This document shows positions 8,260 to 16,733 of a stretch of 64,000 bases of DNA, one piece after another (positions within the stretch are counted from its first letter, which is position 1; each line of letters opens with the position of its first letter). This DNA comes from CBDFKQ01 sp965248855 (GTDB lineage: Bacteria > Bacteroidota > Bacteroidia > Cytophagales > 172606-1): positions 248,001 to 312,000 of the forward strand of contig CBDFKQ010000012.1 in assembly GCA_965248855.1 (NCBI GenBank), read 5' to 3'. The notes beneath the pieces are model-generated. The model was not told the origin of the DNA. It was given only the letters and a program-made list of their open reading frames with translations, and did no database searches. Both the position numbers and the translations under genes were made by a program.

Positions 8260-10275
8260 ATGAAAATAAAATTAATTTCCATCTTCATTATTTTACCATA
8301 CATCCTCTTCGCGCAACAAAGTAAGGTTGACAGTGTTTTAAAAATACTTAGCAATCACTCCAAAGATTCTATAGAAGTAAAAGCTTTAAATTGGCTCGCT
8401 GCTGATGCAGAGAATAAAAACACCGCATTAGCTTTAAAATATTATATCGAAGCCATAAGAATTTCAGAAACATATTCTATGGGTAGTTGGACTATATCAA
8501 GTTACACCAGATTGGCATATAAACTTACCGGTTTAGGCAAGAATGATAGTGCCGGATTATATTTAGAAAAAGCATCAAACTTATTAAAAAATTATAAAAA
8601 AAAAGATAAGCTTTTATATGGCTTTTATAATGCTTCGGGCATTTTAAACAAAAATACCGGCCATTATGAAGAATCTTTAAAAAATTATAAATACATATCA
8701 GAATTGGGAGAAAATATTATTGGTAAAGAAAACATAGCCGGTAATTATTTAAATATTGCGAATATTTATACAAAACAAAGTAAATTATTATTAGCACAAG
8801 AGAACTTATACAAGGCACTTAAAATTTTTGAAGAGTTAAAAAATGAGACAGGAATTGCTTTTTGTTTTAATAGTTTGGGAATTCAATTTTATGATCAAAA
8901 AAATTATAATAAAGCTGAATATTATTTAGAAAAGGCATTATTAATTAAAAAGAAAATTGGAAATAAAAAAACTCTTTCAATCGGTTATAATGGGCTTGGA
9001 GTTTTATATATGGATCAAAAAAAATATCCTCTCGCCTTGGAAAATATTAATTTGGGTATTGCAATTGCAGAAGAGTTTAAAATGAAAGATCGAATATGTG
9101 AAGGATTAATTAATCAGGGAATGGTTTATCATTTTCAGAACAAGCAAAAAGAAGCATTTAATAGTTATGGTAAGGCAAAAATTTTAGCTCAAGAACTACA
9201 AAATGATAATTACCTATCTAAAATAAATTTGGAATTAAGCAATCTTTATAACTCTCAAATTAAAAAAGATAATGTGTTTAGTAGTTTAATTAAAGGTCTA
9301 AATCAAGCAAAACAAGCTAAAAATCTTGATTTTGAAAAAACTGCCCATTATAAACTTGCTAATCTTTACTTTAAAGATGGACAATTTAAAAATGCTTTTG
9401 AAGAATATCAAAATTTTCATCAATTATATGATTCTTTGGAAGGCTCTGCAGTAAAATTGAAACTCTACGAGCTGGAAGCAAAATATGAAAACCAGAAAAA
9501 AGAATCGGAAATAAAATTATTGAAAAAAGATCAACAAATACAATCTTCAATTTCACAAAAACAAAAAATTATTCAGATTGCCGTACTTTTAATTTTAGGT
9601 TTGGTAATTAGTGCAAGTTTTCTATTTTTTAGATGGTTTAAAGTAATTAATAAAACAAAAAGAAAATTAGAAATTGAACAAATTAGAAATAACATTGCTC
9701 AGGATCTGCATGATGATATTGGATCAACCCTTTCTACTATAAAAATTATTAGTAAAATGGCTTCCCGGAAATCCATAAACGAAATTGAGAAGATTAATTT
9801 TACTTTAATTGAAAATTTTTCGGGGAAAATGTTAGAAACAATGATGGATATTATTTGGTCTATAAATCCAAATAACGATACAGGGGATGAAGTAATAATA
9901 CGTATGAAAGAATTTGCAGCTGAAATTTTAGAACCTAAAGATATTATTTATCATTTCAGTGAAACAGGTAATTTTGAAAATTTAAAAATGAGCATTTTAC
10001 TTCGAAAAAACTTATTTCTTATCTTTAAAGAAGCACTTAATAATGCTGCTAAATATAGTAAATGTTCTGAAATTTATATTGACTTAACTTTAATTGCAGG
10101 AAAGCTTTCATTACTAATTCGTGACAATGGTGAGGGTTTTGATTATCAAAAAATTAAAATGGGAAATGGATTAAAAAATATGAAGGAGCGCGCAACCTTA
10201 TTAAATGGTGATTTTGAAATAAAAACTAAATATCAAGAAGGAACACAAATCGCCTTTTCTACCAATATCACATGA
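8260..10275 (+). CDS. TPR-containing NarL-type sensor histidine kinase
   Basis: A signal peptide (to about residue 19) is followed by some nine tetratricopeptide-like repeats in the periplasm (residues 40-400) and a coiled coil. One membrane helix (about 440-460) precedes the cytoplasmic kinase: HisKA_3-type dimerisation with phospho-His484 in DLHDDIGS, and an ATPase domain with EALNNAAKYS and DNGEGF. This is the common Bacteroidota architecture in which a TPR array senses a protein or ligand. The NarL-type regulator 55 bp downstream is its evident partner. The signal is unknown. Confidence 0.9.
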   Translation: MKIKLISIFIILPYILFAQQSKVDSVLKILSNHSKDSIEVKALNWLAADAENKNTALALKYYIEAIRISETYSMGSWTISSYTRLAYKLTGLGKNDSAGLYLEKASNLLKNYKKKDKLLYGFYNASGILNKNTGHYEESLKNYKYISELGENIIGKENIAGNYLNIANIYTKQSKLLLAQENLYKALKIFEELKNETGIAFCFNSLGIQFYDQKNYNKAEYYLEKALLIKKKIGNKKTLSIGYNGLGVLYMDQKKYPLALENINLGIAIAEEFKMKDRICEGLINQGMVYHFQNKQKEAFNSYGKAKILAQELQNDNYLSKINLELSNLYNSQIKKDNVFSSLIKGLNQAKQAKNLDFEKTAHYKLANLYFKDGQFKNAFEEYQNFHQLYDSLEGSAVKLKLYELEAKYENQKKESEIKLLKKDQQIQSSISQKQKIIQIAVLLILGLVISASFLFFRWFKVINKTKRKLEIEQIRNNIAQDLHDDIGSTLSTIKIISKMASRKSINEIEKINFTLIENFSGKMLETMMDIIWSINPNNDTGDEVIIRMKEFAAEILEPKDIIYHFSETGNFENLKMSILLRKNLFLIFKEALNNAAKYSKCSEIYIDLTLIAGKLSLLIRDNGEGFDYQKIKMGNGLKNMKERATLLNGDFEIKTKYQEGTQIAFSTNIT

Positions 10276-10330
10276 TTAAGGTATTTCTAAAAATAAGAAA
10301 ATATAAGACCTTTCAGACTTATTTTATAAT

Positions 10331-10966
10331 ATGGATATTTCAATACTTATTTTCGAAGACAATGATGAACTTCGTGAAAGTATAAAAAATCTTATAAATT
10401 CTTTCGAAGGTTTTTTTGTAACAGGAGGTTTTTCTAATTGCAATGATGTAAAAGAGTTATTAAAAAAATTAAATCCCAATTTAATTTTAATGGACATATC
10501 TATGCCCGGTAAAAGTGGAATAGAAGCTGTGAAAGAAATAAGAGTTTTTAATCAAACCATTCCAATAATTATGCTCACTGTTTTTGATGATGATACTCAC
10601 GTATATCAAGCAATATGTGCCGGAGCATCAGGATATTTATTAAAAAGACACATATCAGAAAAACTTATTTCTTCTATTAATGAAGTTTTAGAAGGCGGTG
10701 CACCAATGTCGCCAAGTATTGCAAAAATGGTTATGCAATCTATAAAGAATACCGCCCCAATTAATACAAATTCTTACCAATTGACGGTAAGGGAAAAGGA
10801 AATTCTCACATCTTTATCGAGTGGTAACAGTTACAAACTTATTGCATCTGCATTGTCAATAAGTATTGATACAGTACGAACTCATATTAAACACCTATAT
10901 GAAAAACTACAAGTCCATTCGCAAACTGAAGCGGTTTCTAAAGCTATTCAAGAAAAACTGGTATAG
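10331..10966 (+). CDS. NarL/LuxR-family response regulator
   Basis: A receiver domain (residues 1-125) carries phosphoacceptor Asp55 (LILMDISMPG) and the conserved Lys in YLLK. It is followed by a LuxR-type helix-turn-helix (about 148-208, LTVREKEILTSLSSGNSYKL then DTVRTHIKHLYEKL). It is the partner of the TPR kinase just upstream, and a very strong terminator follows 60 bp after the stop. Targets are not visible; the two lipoprotein genes after the terminator are candidates by position only. Confidence 0.92.
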   Translation: MDISILIFEDNDELRESIKNLINSFEGFFVTGGFSNCNDVKELLKKLNPNLILMDISMPGKSGIEAVKEIRVFNQTIPIIMLTVFDDDTHVYQAICAGASGYLLKRHISEKLISSINEVLEGGAPMSPSIAKMVMQSIKNTAPINTNSYQLTVREKEILTSLSSGNSYKLIASALSISIDTVRTHIKHLYEKLQVHSQTEAVSKAIQEKLV

Positions 10967-11026
10967 TGAAAGCCTAATTTTTATTTTATTACTATCTTTT
11001 CTAGTTAAACCTTTCCTTAAAATTAC

Positions 11027-11069
11027 AAAACGGGTCAATCACATGATTATGTGATTGACCCGTTTTACT
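11027..11069 (+). terminator. strong hairpin terminator
   Basis: A perfect 18-bp stem (11027-11044 with 11049-11066) with a GATT loop, whose distal arm ends in TTTT. It closes the kinase/regulator operon. The symmetry may also allow function on the other strand. Confidence 0.9.
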
Positions 11070-11114
11070 TAAAAAGTGATCTTTACATCATAAATTTAAT
11101 TTACTTAAAAAGAA

Positions 11115-11450
11115 ATGAAAAAAATAGCTGTTTGTATCTGTATGATGATGATTTTAATGTCATGCAAAAAGAATAATGAAAATATTAAGAACATAATTAC
11201 TGTAAATGCCTTAAGTGATATTAAAGTTATTTCGGGAACTGAATTTCAAAACCTGCCTCTTCCTGTGAAGGTAAGTGTTATTTATTCTGACAATACGAGC
11301 GAAAATGTCTCTGTTATATTTTCTCAAGGACAATATTCAAAAAGCAAAGAAGGAACTTATCCTTTGGATGGTACCATTATTCTAAAAAATGGAACAACTA
11401 ATATTCATAATTTAAAAGCTTCAATTAAAGTTATTGTTTTTAACATATAA
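11115..11450 (+). CDS. small lipoprotein with Ig-like domain
   Basis: A 111-residue protein with a short lipoprotein signal (lipobox LMSC, followed by KKNN). The remainder resembles a single bacterial Ig-like group 4 domain, with a 'LPLPVKVSVIYSDNTSENVSV' region and a terminal 'G(T)YPLDGTI' strand. Such domains are usually adhesive or structural modules on the cell surface. It may share a transcript with the next lipoprotein gene, which starts about 80 bp downstream. Confidence 0.65.
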   Translation: MKKIAVCICMMMILMSCKKNNENIKNIITVNALSDIKVISGTEFQNLPLPVKVSVIYSDNTSENVSVIFSQGQYSKSKEGTYPLDGTIILKNGTTNIHNLKASIKVIVFNI

Positions 11451-11533
11451 AATTAAAACTGTTACTCAGGTTGGAAAACTTCTATAAGATCAAAATTTAT
11501 CATTTAATTTTTAATTCTATAACAATAAATAAA

Positions 11534-12415
11534 ATGCTTTTAAAAAAAATAAATTCCTTTGTATTTCTTTTTTTTCTAATATTCACATGTGCATGCAAGA
11601 AAGATGATTCTTCTATAGCTCAGGCTCCCGGTACGAAAACTATTGGTAATAATGGAGGTGTAGTCTCTAGTGATAATAAAATTGTGTCAATCACAATCCC
11701 TAATCAGGCAGTTTCTTCAAATTTAACTTTTTCAATAAAACCTACACAAAATATTGCAACTGATGGAATTGGATCAACATATATTTTAGGGCCTGAAGGA
11801 ACAAAATTTGACAAACCGGTAACATTATCTTTTAATTATACGGATGCAGATGCACTTTTAACTCCTCCGGAATTAATGGCGGTTGCTTTTAAAAAATCAG
11901 ATAACACTTGGGAAATTGTACCGGATGCCGTACTTGATTTAGATAAAAAATCGATATCAGTTAAAACTTCACATTTTAGTGAGTGGTCAATAATAAAATC
12001 AAAGGAAGGAGTGAGCTTTTCTACAAAGGCTTTTTCATTATTAAATATCCCCGGTAAATTTATGACAGATACACTTTTGCTAACTGCTCAAGGCCAAAGT
12101 TATAATTTAGTAATTGGTTATAATGGAAAACCATTAATCATAAATAAAAAATATCCTCTTATTTCGTTAAGTATAGTGCCAATGAATTACAGTGATGGAA
12201 CTTTTGGTATTTTTCCATTCAATAAACAATCTATAAAAGATACCAATATTTCCTTTTTACAACTAACAACCATAGCCGGTGGGAAAGCTAAATATAATGT
12301 TGGTAAATTTTCTGCATTGGTAAAAGTACTCGGATATATTAGTAAAAGCAGCGATACTACAAAAACAATTACTGCTATGGATACCCTTAGAGGTACTTTT
12401 AGAACAAAACCTTAA
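11534..12415 (+). CDS. surface lipoprotein with ZU5-like domain
   Basis: A lipoprotein signal with lipobox TCAC followed by KKDD. Residues 35-155 look like a ZU5-type beta domain (IGNNGGVVSSD, VSITIPNQAVSSN, FDKPVTLSFNYT, SHFSEWSIIK). The C-terminal half is beta-rich and unrecognised. I chose the ATG at 11534, which places the signal peptide at the N-terminus, over a TTG at 11471. It is probably exported to the outer-membrane surface. Function unknown. Confidence 0.65.
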   Translation: MLLKKINSFVFLFFLIFTCACKKDDSSIAQAPGTKTIGNNGGVVSSDNKIVSITIPNQAVSSNLTFSIKPTQNIATDGIGSTYILGPEGTKFDKPVTLSFNYTDADALLTPPELMAVAFKKSDNTWEIVPDAVLDLDKKSISVKTSHFSEWSIIKSKEGVSFSTKAFSLLNIPGKFMTDTLLLTAQGQSYNLVIGYNGKPLIINKKYPLISLSIVPMNYSDGTFGIFPFNKQSIKDTNISFLQLTTIAGGKAKYNVGKFSALVKVLGYISKSSDTTKTITAMDTLRGTFRTKP

Positions 12416-12453
12416 ACTGAAATAAGAAATTATTAACAATTATTGGCGAATTA

Positions 12454-13389
12454 TTAAATCTCTACAACAAGTTTATTCTCCCTTTCCTTCATTTTAGATG
12501 GTATGGAAAGGGATATTTCTATTTGTAAAACTTCAATTAATCTCTTTTTTACAAAGTTTCGATGAGTAACTAAACTCACTTCACGAACAGGAACAGGCTC
12601 AGAAAATTTTCGGACATACATTAATTGCTTAGGACTTAAATCATTTAAAGATAATTCCGGTAAAATGGTTATGCCATCATTAATCTCTACCATCTTTTTT
12701 AACGTTTCTATGCTTCCTGCTTCATATTCGAATAACTGGTTTTCTTTTATTTTTGTTTTAAGTTCGCAAAGCCTCACAATTTGAGATCGAATACAATGAC
12801 CCTCTTCCAACAACCATAATTTACTCACGTCAATTTCGTTGGGAAGTACATATTTTTTATTAACCAGTTCATGCGATTTTGACAGATAAACGACAAATTC
12901 CTCTACGAAAAGCTTATTTTCAAATAAATTTATATCATTTAAAGGTGTAACCAGTAAGCCCACATCCAACAAATTATTTTTAAGTTTCTCAACCAATAAA
13001 TCAGTAGTAAATTCAAAAATTTTTAATTTTATATGAGGGTATTTTTTAATAAAATCCGGTAAAAATAAGGGTAATAAATAAGGTGCCAATGTTGGAATAA
13101 TCCCCAACCTAATTTCACCTGAAATTTTATTCTTCTTATCCGAAATTATTTCTTTTATTTTTTGTACTTCCTTTAAAACATTCCTTGCCTGAATTATTAT
13201 TTCTTCACCTATTTCAGTAGGAATAACAGGTTGCTTGCTCCTGTCAAAAATTTTAACATCCAAATCTTCTTCTAATTTTTGAATTTGCATGCTTAAAGTA
13301 GGTTGTGTTACACAACAATTTTCTGCAGCCATTGAAAAATGTCTGTAAGTATCAACAGCTACTATGTATTCTAATTGTACAGTTGTCAT
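12454..13389 (-). CDS. oxyR: OxyR-type peroxide-sensing LysR regulator
   Basis: A LysR-family activator with a winged helix (residues 1-60) and a substrate-type sensing domain. The key segment LLEEGHCIRSQIVRLCEL carries Cys199 and Cys208, nine residues apart, in the same context and even the same numbering as the disulfide-forming pair of E. coli OxyR. It should be oxidised by hydrogen peroxide and activate defence genes. A good OxyR-box lies 28 bp upstream of its start. The gene that should diverge from it (catalase, Dps or peroxiredoxin in other genomes) is replaced by an 18-codon stub. Confidence 0.9.
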   Translation of the reverse strand: MTTVQLEYIVAVDTYRHFSMAAENCCVTQPTLSMQIQKLEEDLDVKIFDRSKQPVIPTEIGEEIIIQARNVLKEVQKIKEIISDKKNKISGEIRLGIIPTLAPYLLPLFLPDFIKKYPHIKLKIFEFTTDLLVEKLKNNLLDVGLLVTPLNDINLFENKLFVEEFVVYLSKSHELVNKKYVLPNEIDVSKLWLLEEGHCIRSQIVRLCELKTKIKENQLFEYEAGSIETLKKMVEINDGITILPELSLNDLSPKQLMYVRKFSEPVPVREVSLVTHRNFVKKRLIEVLQIEISLSIPSKMKERENKLVVEI

Positions 13390-13416
13390 TTTATTTTTTT
13401 AAATCTATTTACAAAT

Positions 13417-13452
13417 ATAGATATTTTCTATGGGTTATTAGATATCATCAAT
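13417..13452. promoter_or_regulatory. putative OxyR operator between oxyR and its divergent remnant
   Basis: ATAG-n7-CTAT at 13417-13431 is close to the known OxyR consensus ATAGnTnnnAnCTAT; only the single A position differs. A second, weaker copy (TTAG-n7-CAAT, 13438-13452) starts 21 bp later, near the spacing expected for a tetramer. The site lies in the divergent promoter region of a gene encoding an OxyR with both redox cysteines. Confidence 0.65.
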
Positions 13453-13518
13453 TAGTATTATTAGTTTATATTTGGATATGTTTGATTAAGAATATAATCA
13501 ATTATAATATTTTAATTT

Positions 13519-13575
13519 ATGTCTAAAGAAAAAGAAAAAACTAACGACTGCAACCCGGGGATTTATACAGATTAA
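13519..13575 (+). pseudogene. 5' stub of a gene diverging from oxyR
   Basis: An ATG with good upstream AT-rich DNA opens an 18-codon frame (MSKEKEKTNDCNPGIYTD, then TAA). Codons after about residue 14 come from an unrelated sorting-domain fragment, so this looks like the first 14 codons of a lost OxyR-regulated gene. I cannot identify the parent gene from so few residues. Confidence 0.45.
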
Positions 13576-13814
13576 TGCCTGATAACGAAAAAATGAGTTG
13601 TTTCATCTTTATGGATACTCAGGGAAGGTTGGTTAAAACCATCTTTACCGGAACTGCTTTAAAAGGAGTGGCACAAAACTATCCTGTTGATAGAAGTTCA
13701 CTGAGAGAAGGTTTATATATCATAAAGTTAAAAACTTATTCTGACCCAAAAAAAGCAGGTAGTTGTCTAAAACGGGTAATTCAAATAATTTATTTTATCG
13801 TAAAATCATTTTAA
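13560..13814 (+). pseudogene. detached T9SS C-terminal sorting-domain fragment
   Basis: It encodes the end of a type A T9SS sorting domain (DTQGRLVKTIFTGTALKG, then SLREGLYIIKLKT) with no parent protein in front. At nucleotide level it closely matches the last part of the large secreted protein ending at 28451, from about 28245 to 28415, including DNA upstream of the DTQGR codons. The frame runs on through unrelated sequence after residue 55, losing the final KKVIF-type ending, and its tail overlaps the dapB end by 9 bp. It is therefore a dead copy produced by duplication and inserted behind the oxyR-divergent stub. Confidence 0.7.
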
Positions 13815-14525
13815 ACCAAGTAAATCATCCATTTCAAAAATCCCTTTTTTATTTACTAGCCATTCCGCTGCTATTACTGCTCCCTGTGCAAAACCTTCTC
13901 TCGTGAAAGCTTCGTGCTTAATTTCAATAAGATCCACAGATGACTCATATTTTACTATATGAATCCCCGGAACTTCGCCTTCTCGAATGGATTGTATATA
14001 TAATTTCTTTGAATCACTTGTTAATTCATTTTCCCAATTGGTTTTATTTTTATTATTATTCAATACTCCTTCAGCCAAGGTAATAGCAGTTCCACTTGGG
14101 GCATCCAATTTATGAATGTGATGTGTTTCTGCCATCGATATATTATATTCAGGCCTATCATTCATCAATTTTGCCAAAACTTTGTTGAGTTGAAAAAAAA
14201 TATTTACTCCAATACTATAATTTGAAGAATAGAAAAAGGCACTGTTTTTTTCCAGACAATATTTTTCAATCTCTTCTCTTTTTTCTAACCAACCCGTTGT
14301 TCCACATACTACAGGAATTTGATTTTCAATACAAAATTTAAGATTATCATAAACCGCATCAGGTTGGCTGAATTCAATAGCCACATCGGTATTTGATTTA
14401 TTTATATTACTCAATGCACCTCTATTGCTTATGTCAATACGATCAACAATAATGTGATTATGTTTTAAAGCTATCTGTTCGATGGTTTTACCCATTTTAC
14501 CATATCCAAGTAAAAGAATGCGCAT
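13806..14525 (-). CDS. dapB: 4-hydroxy-tetrahydrodipicolinate reductase
   Basis: NAD(P)H-dependent reductase of the lysine/diaminopimelate pathway, which supplies lysine and a peptidoglycan cross-linking residue. The N-terminal Rossmann motif is LLLGYGKMGKTI. Later signatures are EFSQPDA, VVCGTTGW, the SSNYSIGVN loop and AETHHIHKLDAPSGTA, which contains the catalytic His and Lys region. The ATG at 14523-14525 gives 239 residues, the short form usual in Bacteroidota; a TTG three codons upstream is less likely. It lies downstream of the rpsA terminator and is transcribed in the same direction. Confidence 0.95.
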   Translation of the reverse strand: MRILLLGYGKMGKTIEQIALKHNHIIVDRIDISNRGALSNINKSNTDVAIEFSQPDAVYDNLKFCIENQIPVVCGTTGWLEKREEIEKYCLEKNSAFFYSSNYSIGVNIFFQLNKVLAKLMNDRPEYNISMAETHHIHKLDAPSGTAITLAEGVLNNNKNKTNWENELTSDSKKLYIQSIREGEVPGIHIVKYESSVDLIEIKHEAFTREGFAQGAVIAAEWLVNKKGIFEMDDLLGLK

Positions 14526-14576
14526 ACTGTTCAATTAAAATTATTTCTAAATTATTTTCAAAACTAAACATAAAAA

Positions 14577-14603
14577 AAACCTGCTCATAAAATAAGCAGG
14601 TTT
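14577..14603 (-). terminator. rho-independent terminator of rpsA
   Basis: A 9-bp stem (14577-14585 with 14595-14603) with a 9-nt loop. On the minus strand it is followed by a run of T (14572-14579 are A on the plus strand). It begins 27 bp after the rpsA stop. Confidence 0.85.
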
Positions 14604-14629
14604 AATTTTATTCTAAAAAGATGAATTTT

Positions 14630-16450
14630 TTATTCTTCAGTCTTTTTAGATTTTTTTTGTTTTTTTTCCTCTTTGGGCTCACCACTTTCCATTTGCTCTT
14701 TTAAAGCAGATAATGCAGATAAATCACCTAAAGTGGTTTTTTCATTATCATTATTATTGCTGTTGGAAGTCACTTCCTCTTTCTTTGATTTTTTAGTTTC
14801 TTTCTTTTCTACTTTTTCAGGAGCAGCTTCAGAAATTTTTGAATGCGAAAGGTTAATGCGTTTATCTTCTTTAGAGAATTCTAATACTTTAAAATCAAGA
14901 TTTTCACCGACTTCAGCAGTAGTATTATCATCTTTTTGTAAATGTTTCAAAAGAGCAAAACCTTCAATACCATAAGGTAATTCTATATTTGCACCTTTTT
15001 CATTTTTACCGATAATCGTTCCCTTATGTACAGAACCAATAGTAAAGATGGTTTCGAACGTATCCCAAGGGTTTTCTTCCAATTGTTTATGACCTAAAGC
15101 CAAACGGCGATTTTCTATATCTAACTCTAATACCACTACATCTAAGAACTCGCCAACTTTAGTAAATTCTGATGGATGTTTAATTTTTCTCGTCCAGGAT
15201 AAATCAGAAACGTGCACCAAACCATCAATACCTTCTTCAAGTTCAATAAATAAACCAAAGTTTGTCATGTTACGAACCAAACCTTTATGTTTAGTACCTA
15301 CAGAGTATTTACTTAATACATCAGGGTTTGTCCAAGGGTCAGAAGTTAATTGTTTTATACCCAACGACATTTTCCTTTCGTCACGATCCAGTGTTAAAAC
15401 AACAGCTTCTACTCCGTCACCAATTTTTAAGAAATCTTGTGGATTACGTAAATGTTGAGACCAAGACATTTCAGAAACGTGTATCAAACCTTCAACACCC
15501 GGCATTACTTCAAGGAATGCACCATAATCAGCCACGTTAACAATTTTTCCTTTTACTTTTGAACCCAATTCAACCTCTGCAGCCAAAGAATCCCATGGGT
15601 GAGAAGTAAGTTGTTTCATACCCAAAGAGATACGTTTTTTCTCTTCATCAAAATCCAACACAACAACAGTAACTTTTTGATCCAATTTTAATACTTCTTC
15701 AGGATGCGTTACGCGGCCCCAAGAAATATCTGTAATATGCAATAAACCATCAACACCACCAAGATCAATAAATACACCAAAGTTGGTCATGTTTTTGATT
15801 ACACCTTCCAACACCTGGCCTTTTTCCAAATTATTTAATATGATTCCTCTTTGTGCTTCAAGATCTTTTTCAATTAATACTTTATGAGAAACAACAACGT
15901 TATCATTTGCATAATTGATTTTCACAACCTTCACTTCCATTTTCTTACCCACATAAATATCGAAATCGCGGATAGGTTTGACATCTATTTGCGAACCCGG
16001 TAAGAAAGCTTCCACACTGAAAATATCTACAATCAAACCACCTTTTGTTCTGCGTTTTACAAAACCTTCGATAATTAAATCCTGATCCAAAGCTTTTTGA
16101 ATGTTTTCCCAAGCTGTAAGTACTTTGGCTTTTTTGCGGGATAAAATTAACTGGCCATTTGCATCTTCTCTGTTTTCGATGTAAACATCTGTAATATCAC
16201 CTACTTTTAGTTCAGGTGTATCACGAAACTCGGTTAAAGGAACTAGCCCATCAGATTTAAAACCAATGTTTACAATCACATCTTTATCACTGATACCAAC
16301 GATAGTACCTTTTACAACTTCTTTTTCTGCAACATCAGTTAAGGTTCCGCTATAAAGTTCTTCTAAATCTGCACGTTCTTTTTTAGTGTAACCTGTACCA
16401 AAGCCTTTAAAATCTACTCTTTCCCAATCAAAATCCTGTTGGTTATTCAT
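14630..16450 (-). CDS. rpsA: 30S ribosomal protein S1
   Basis: RNA-binding ribosomal protein that helps load mRNA on the 30S subunit, especially important where Shine-Dalgarno sequences are weak, as in this phylum. The 606 residues hold six S1 (OB-fold) repeats, visible as recurrent segments such as GVIKNMTNFGVFIDLGGVDG, VNVADYGAFLEVMPGVEG and VRNMTNFGLFIELEEGIDG. A low-complexity Lys/Glu-rich tail of about 60 residues follows, common in Bacteroidota S1. The start is an ATG with an AT-rich upstream region. Firm identification. Confidence 0.96.
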   Translation of the reverse strand: MNNQQDFDWERVDFKGFGTGYTKKERADLEELYSGTLTDVAEKEVVKGTIVGISDKDVIVNIGFKSDGLVPLTEFRDTPELKVGDITDVYIENREDANGQLILSRKKAKVLTAWENIQKALDQDLIIEGFVKRRTKGGLIVDIFSVEAFLPGSQIDVKPIRDFDIYVGKKMEVKVVKINYANDNVVVSHKVLIEKDLEAQRGIILNNLEKGQVLEGVIKNMTNFGVFIDLGGVDGLLHITDISWGRVTHPEEVLKLDQKVTVVVLDFDEEKKRISLGMKQLTSHPWDSLAAEVELGSKVKGKIVNVADYGAFLEVMPGVEGLIHVSEMSWSQHLRNPQDFLKIGDGVEAVVLTLDRDERKMSLGIKQLTSDPWTNPDVLSKYSVGTKHKGLVRNMTNFGLFIELEEGIDGLVHVSDLSWTRKIKHPSEFTKVGEFLDVVVLELDIENRRLALGHKQLEENPWDTFETIFTIGSVHKGTIIGKNEKGANIELPYGIEGFALLKHLQKDDNTTAEVGENLDFKVLEFSKEDKRINLSHSKISEAAPEKVEKKETKKSKKEEVTSNSNNNDNEKTTLGDLSALSALKEQMESGEPKEEKKQKKSKKTEE

Positions 16451-16733
16451 AATATTTTTTAATCACCCTTTTTACATCAGCTGTTGGGCCTTCAACTGAA
16501 ATTAGTTTAATAACGCTGATCATCAATCGATAATACTTATTTAAGCGTTGGTTCTGTAAAGTAAATTTACAACGGGCTGCAAAGGTAAAGGAAAATTATT
16601 TTATTTTTAATAAAATGACTGATTTTTATTTAGTTAGCCATAAAAATAGAAGTTTAAAAATGAAATTACGATTTATAACTGCTTATTGCTTAATTAAAGC
16701 ATAATCCTTACCGGCAAATAAGGAAATGAGTTC

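Noticed and set aside
10866..11054. A plus-strand frame overlapping the NarL regulator end
   Set aside because: It is out of phase with the real gene and runs into the 18-bp terminator stem.
13519..13575. Catalase or catalase-peroxidase 5' end opposite oxyR
   Set aside because: Position fits, but 14 residues do not match a remembered catalase N-terminus, so the parent gene is left unnamed.
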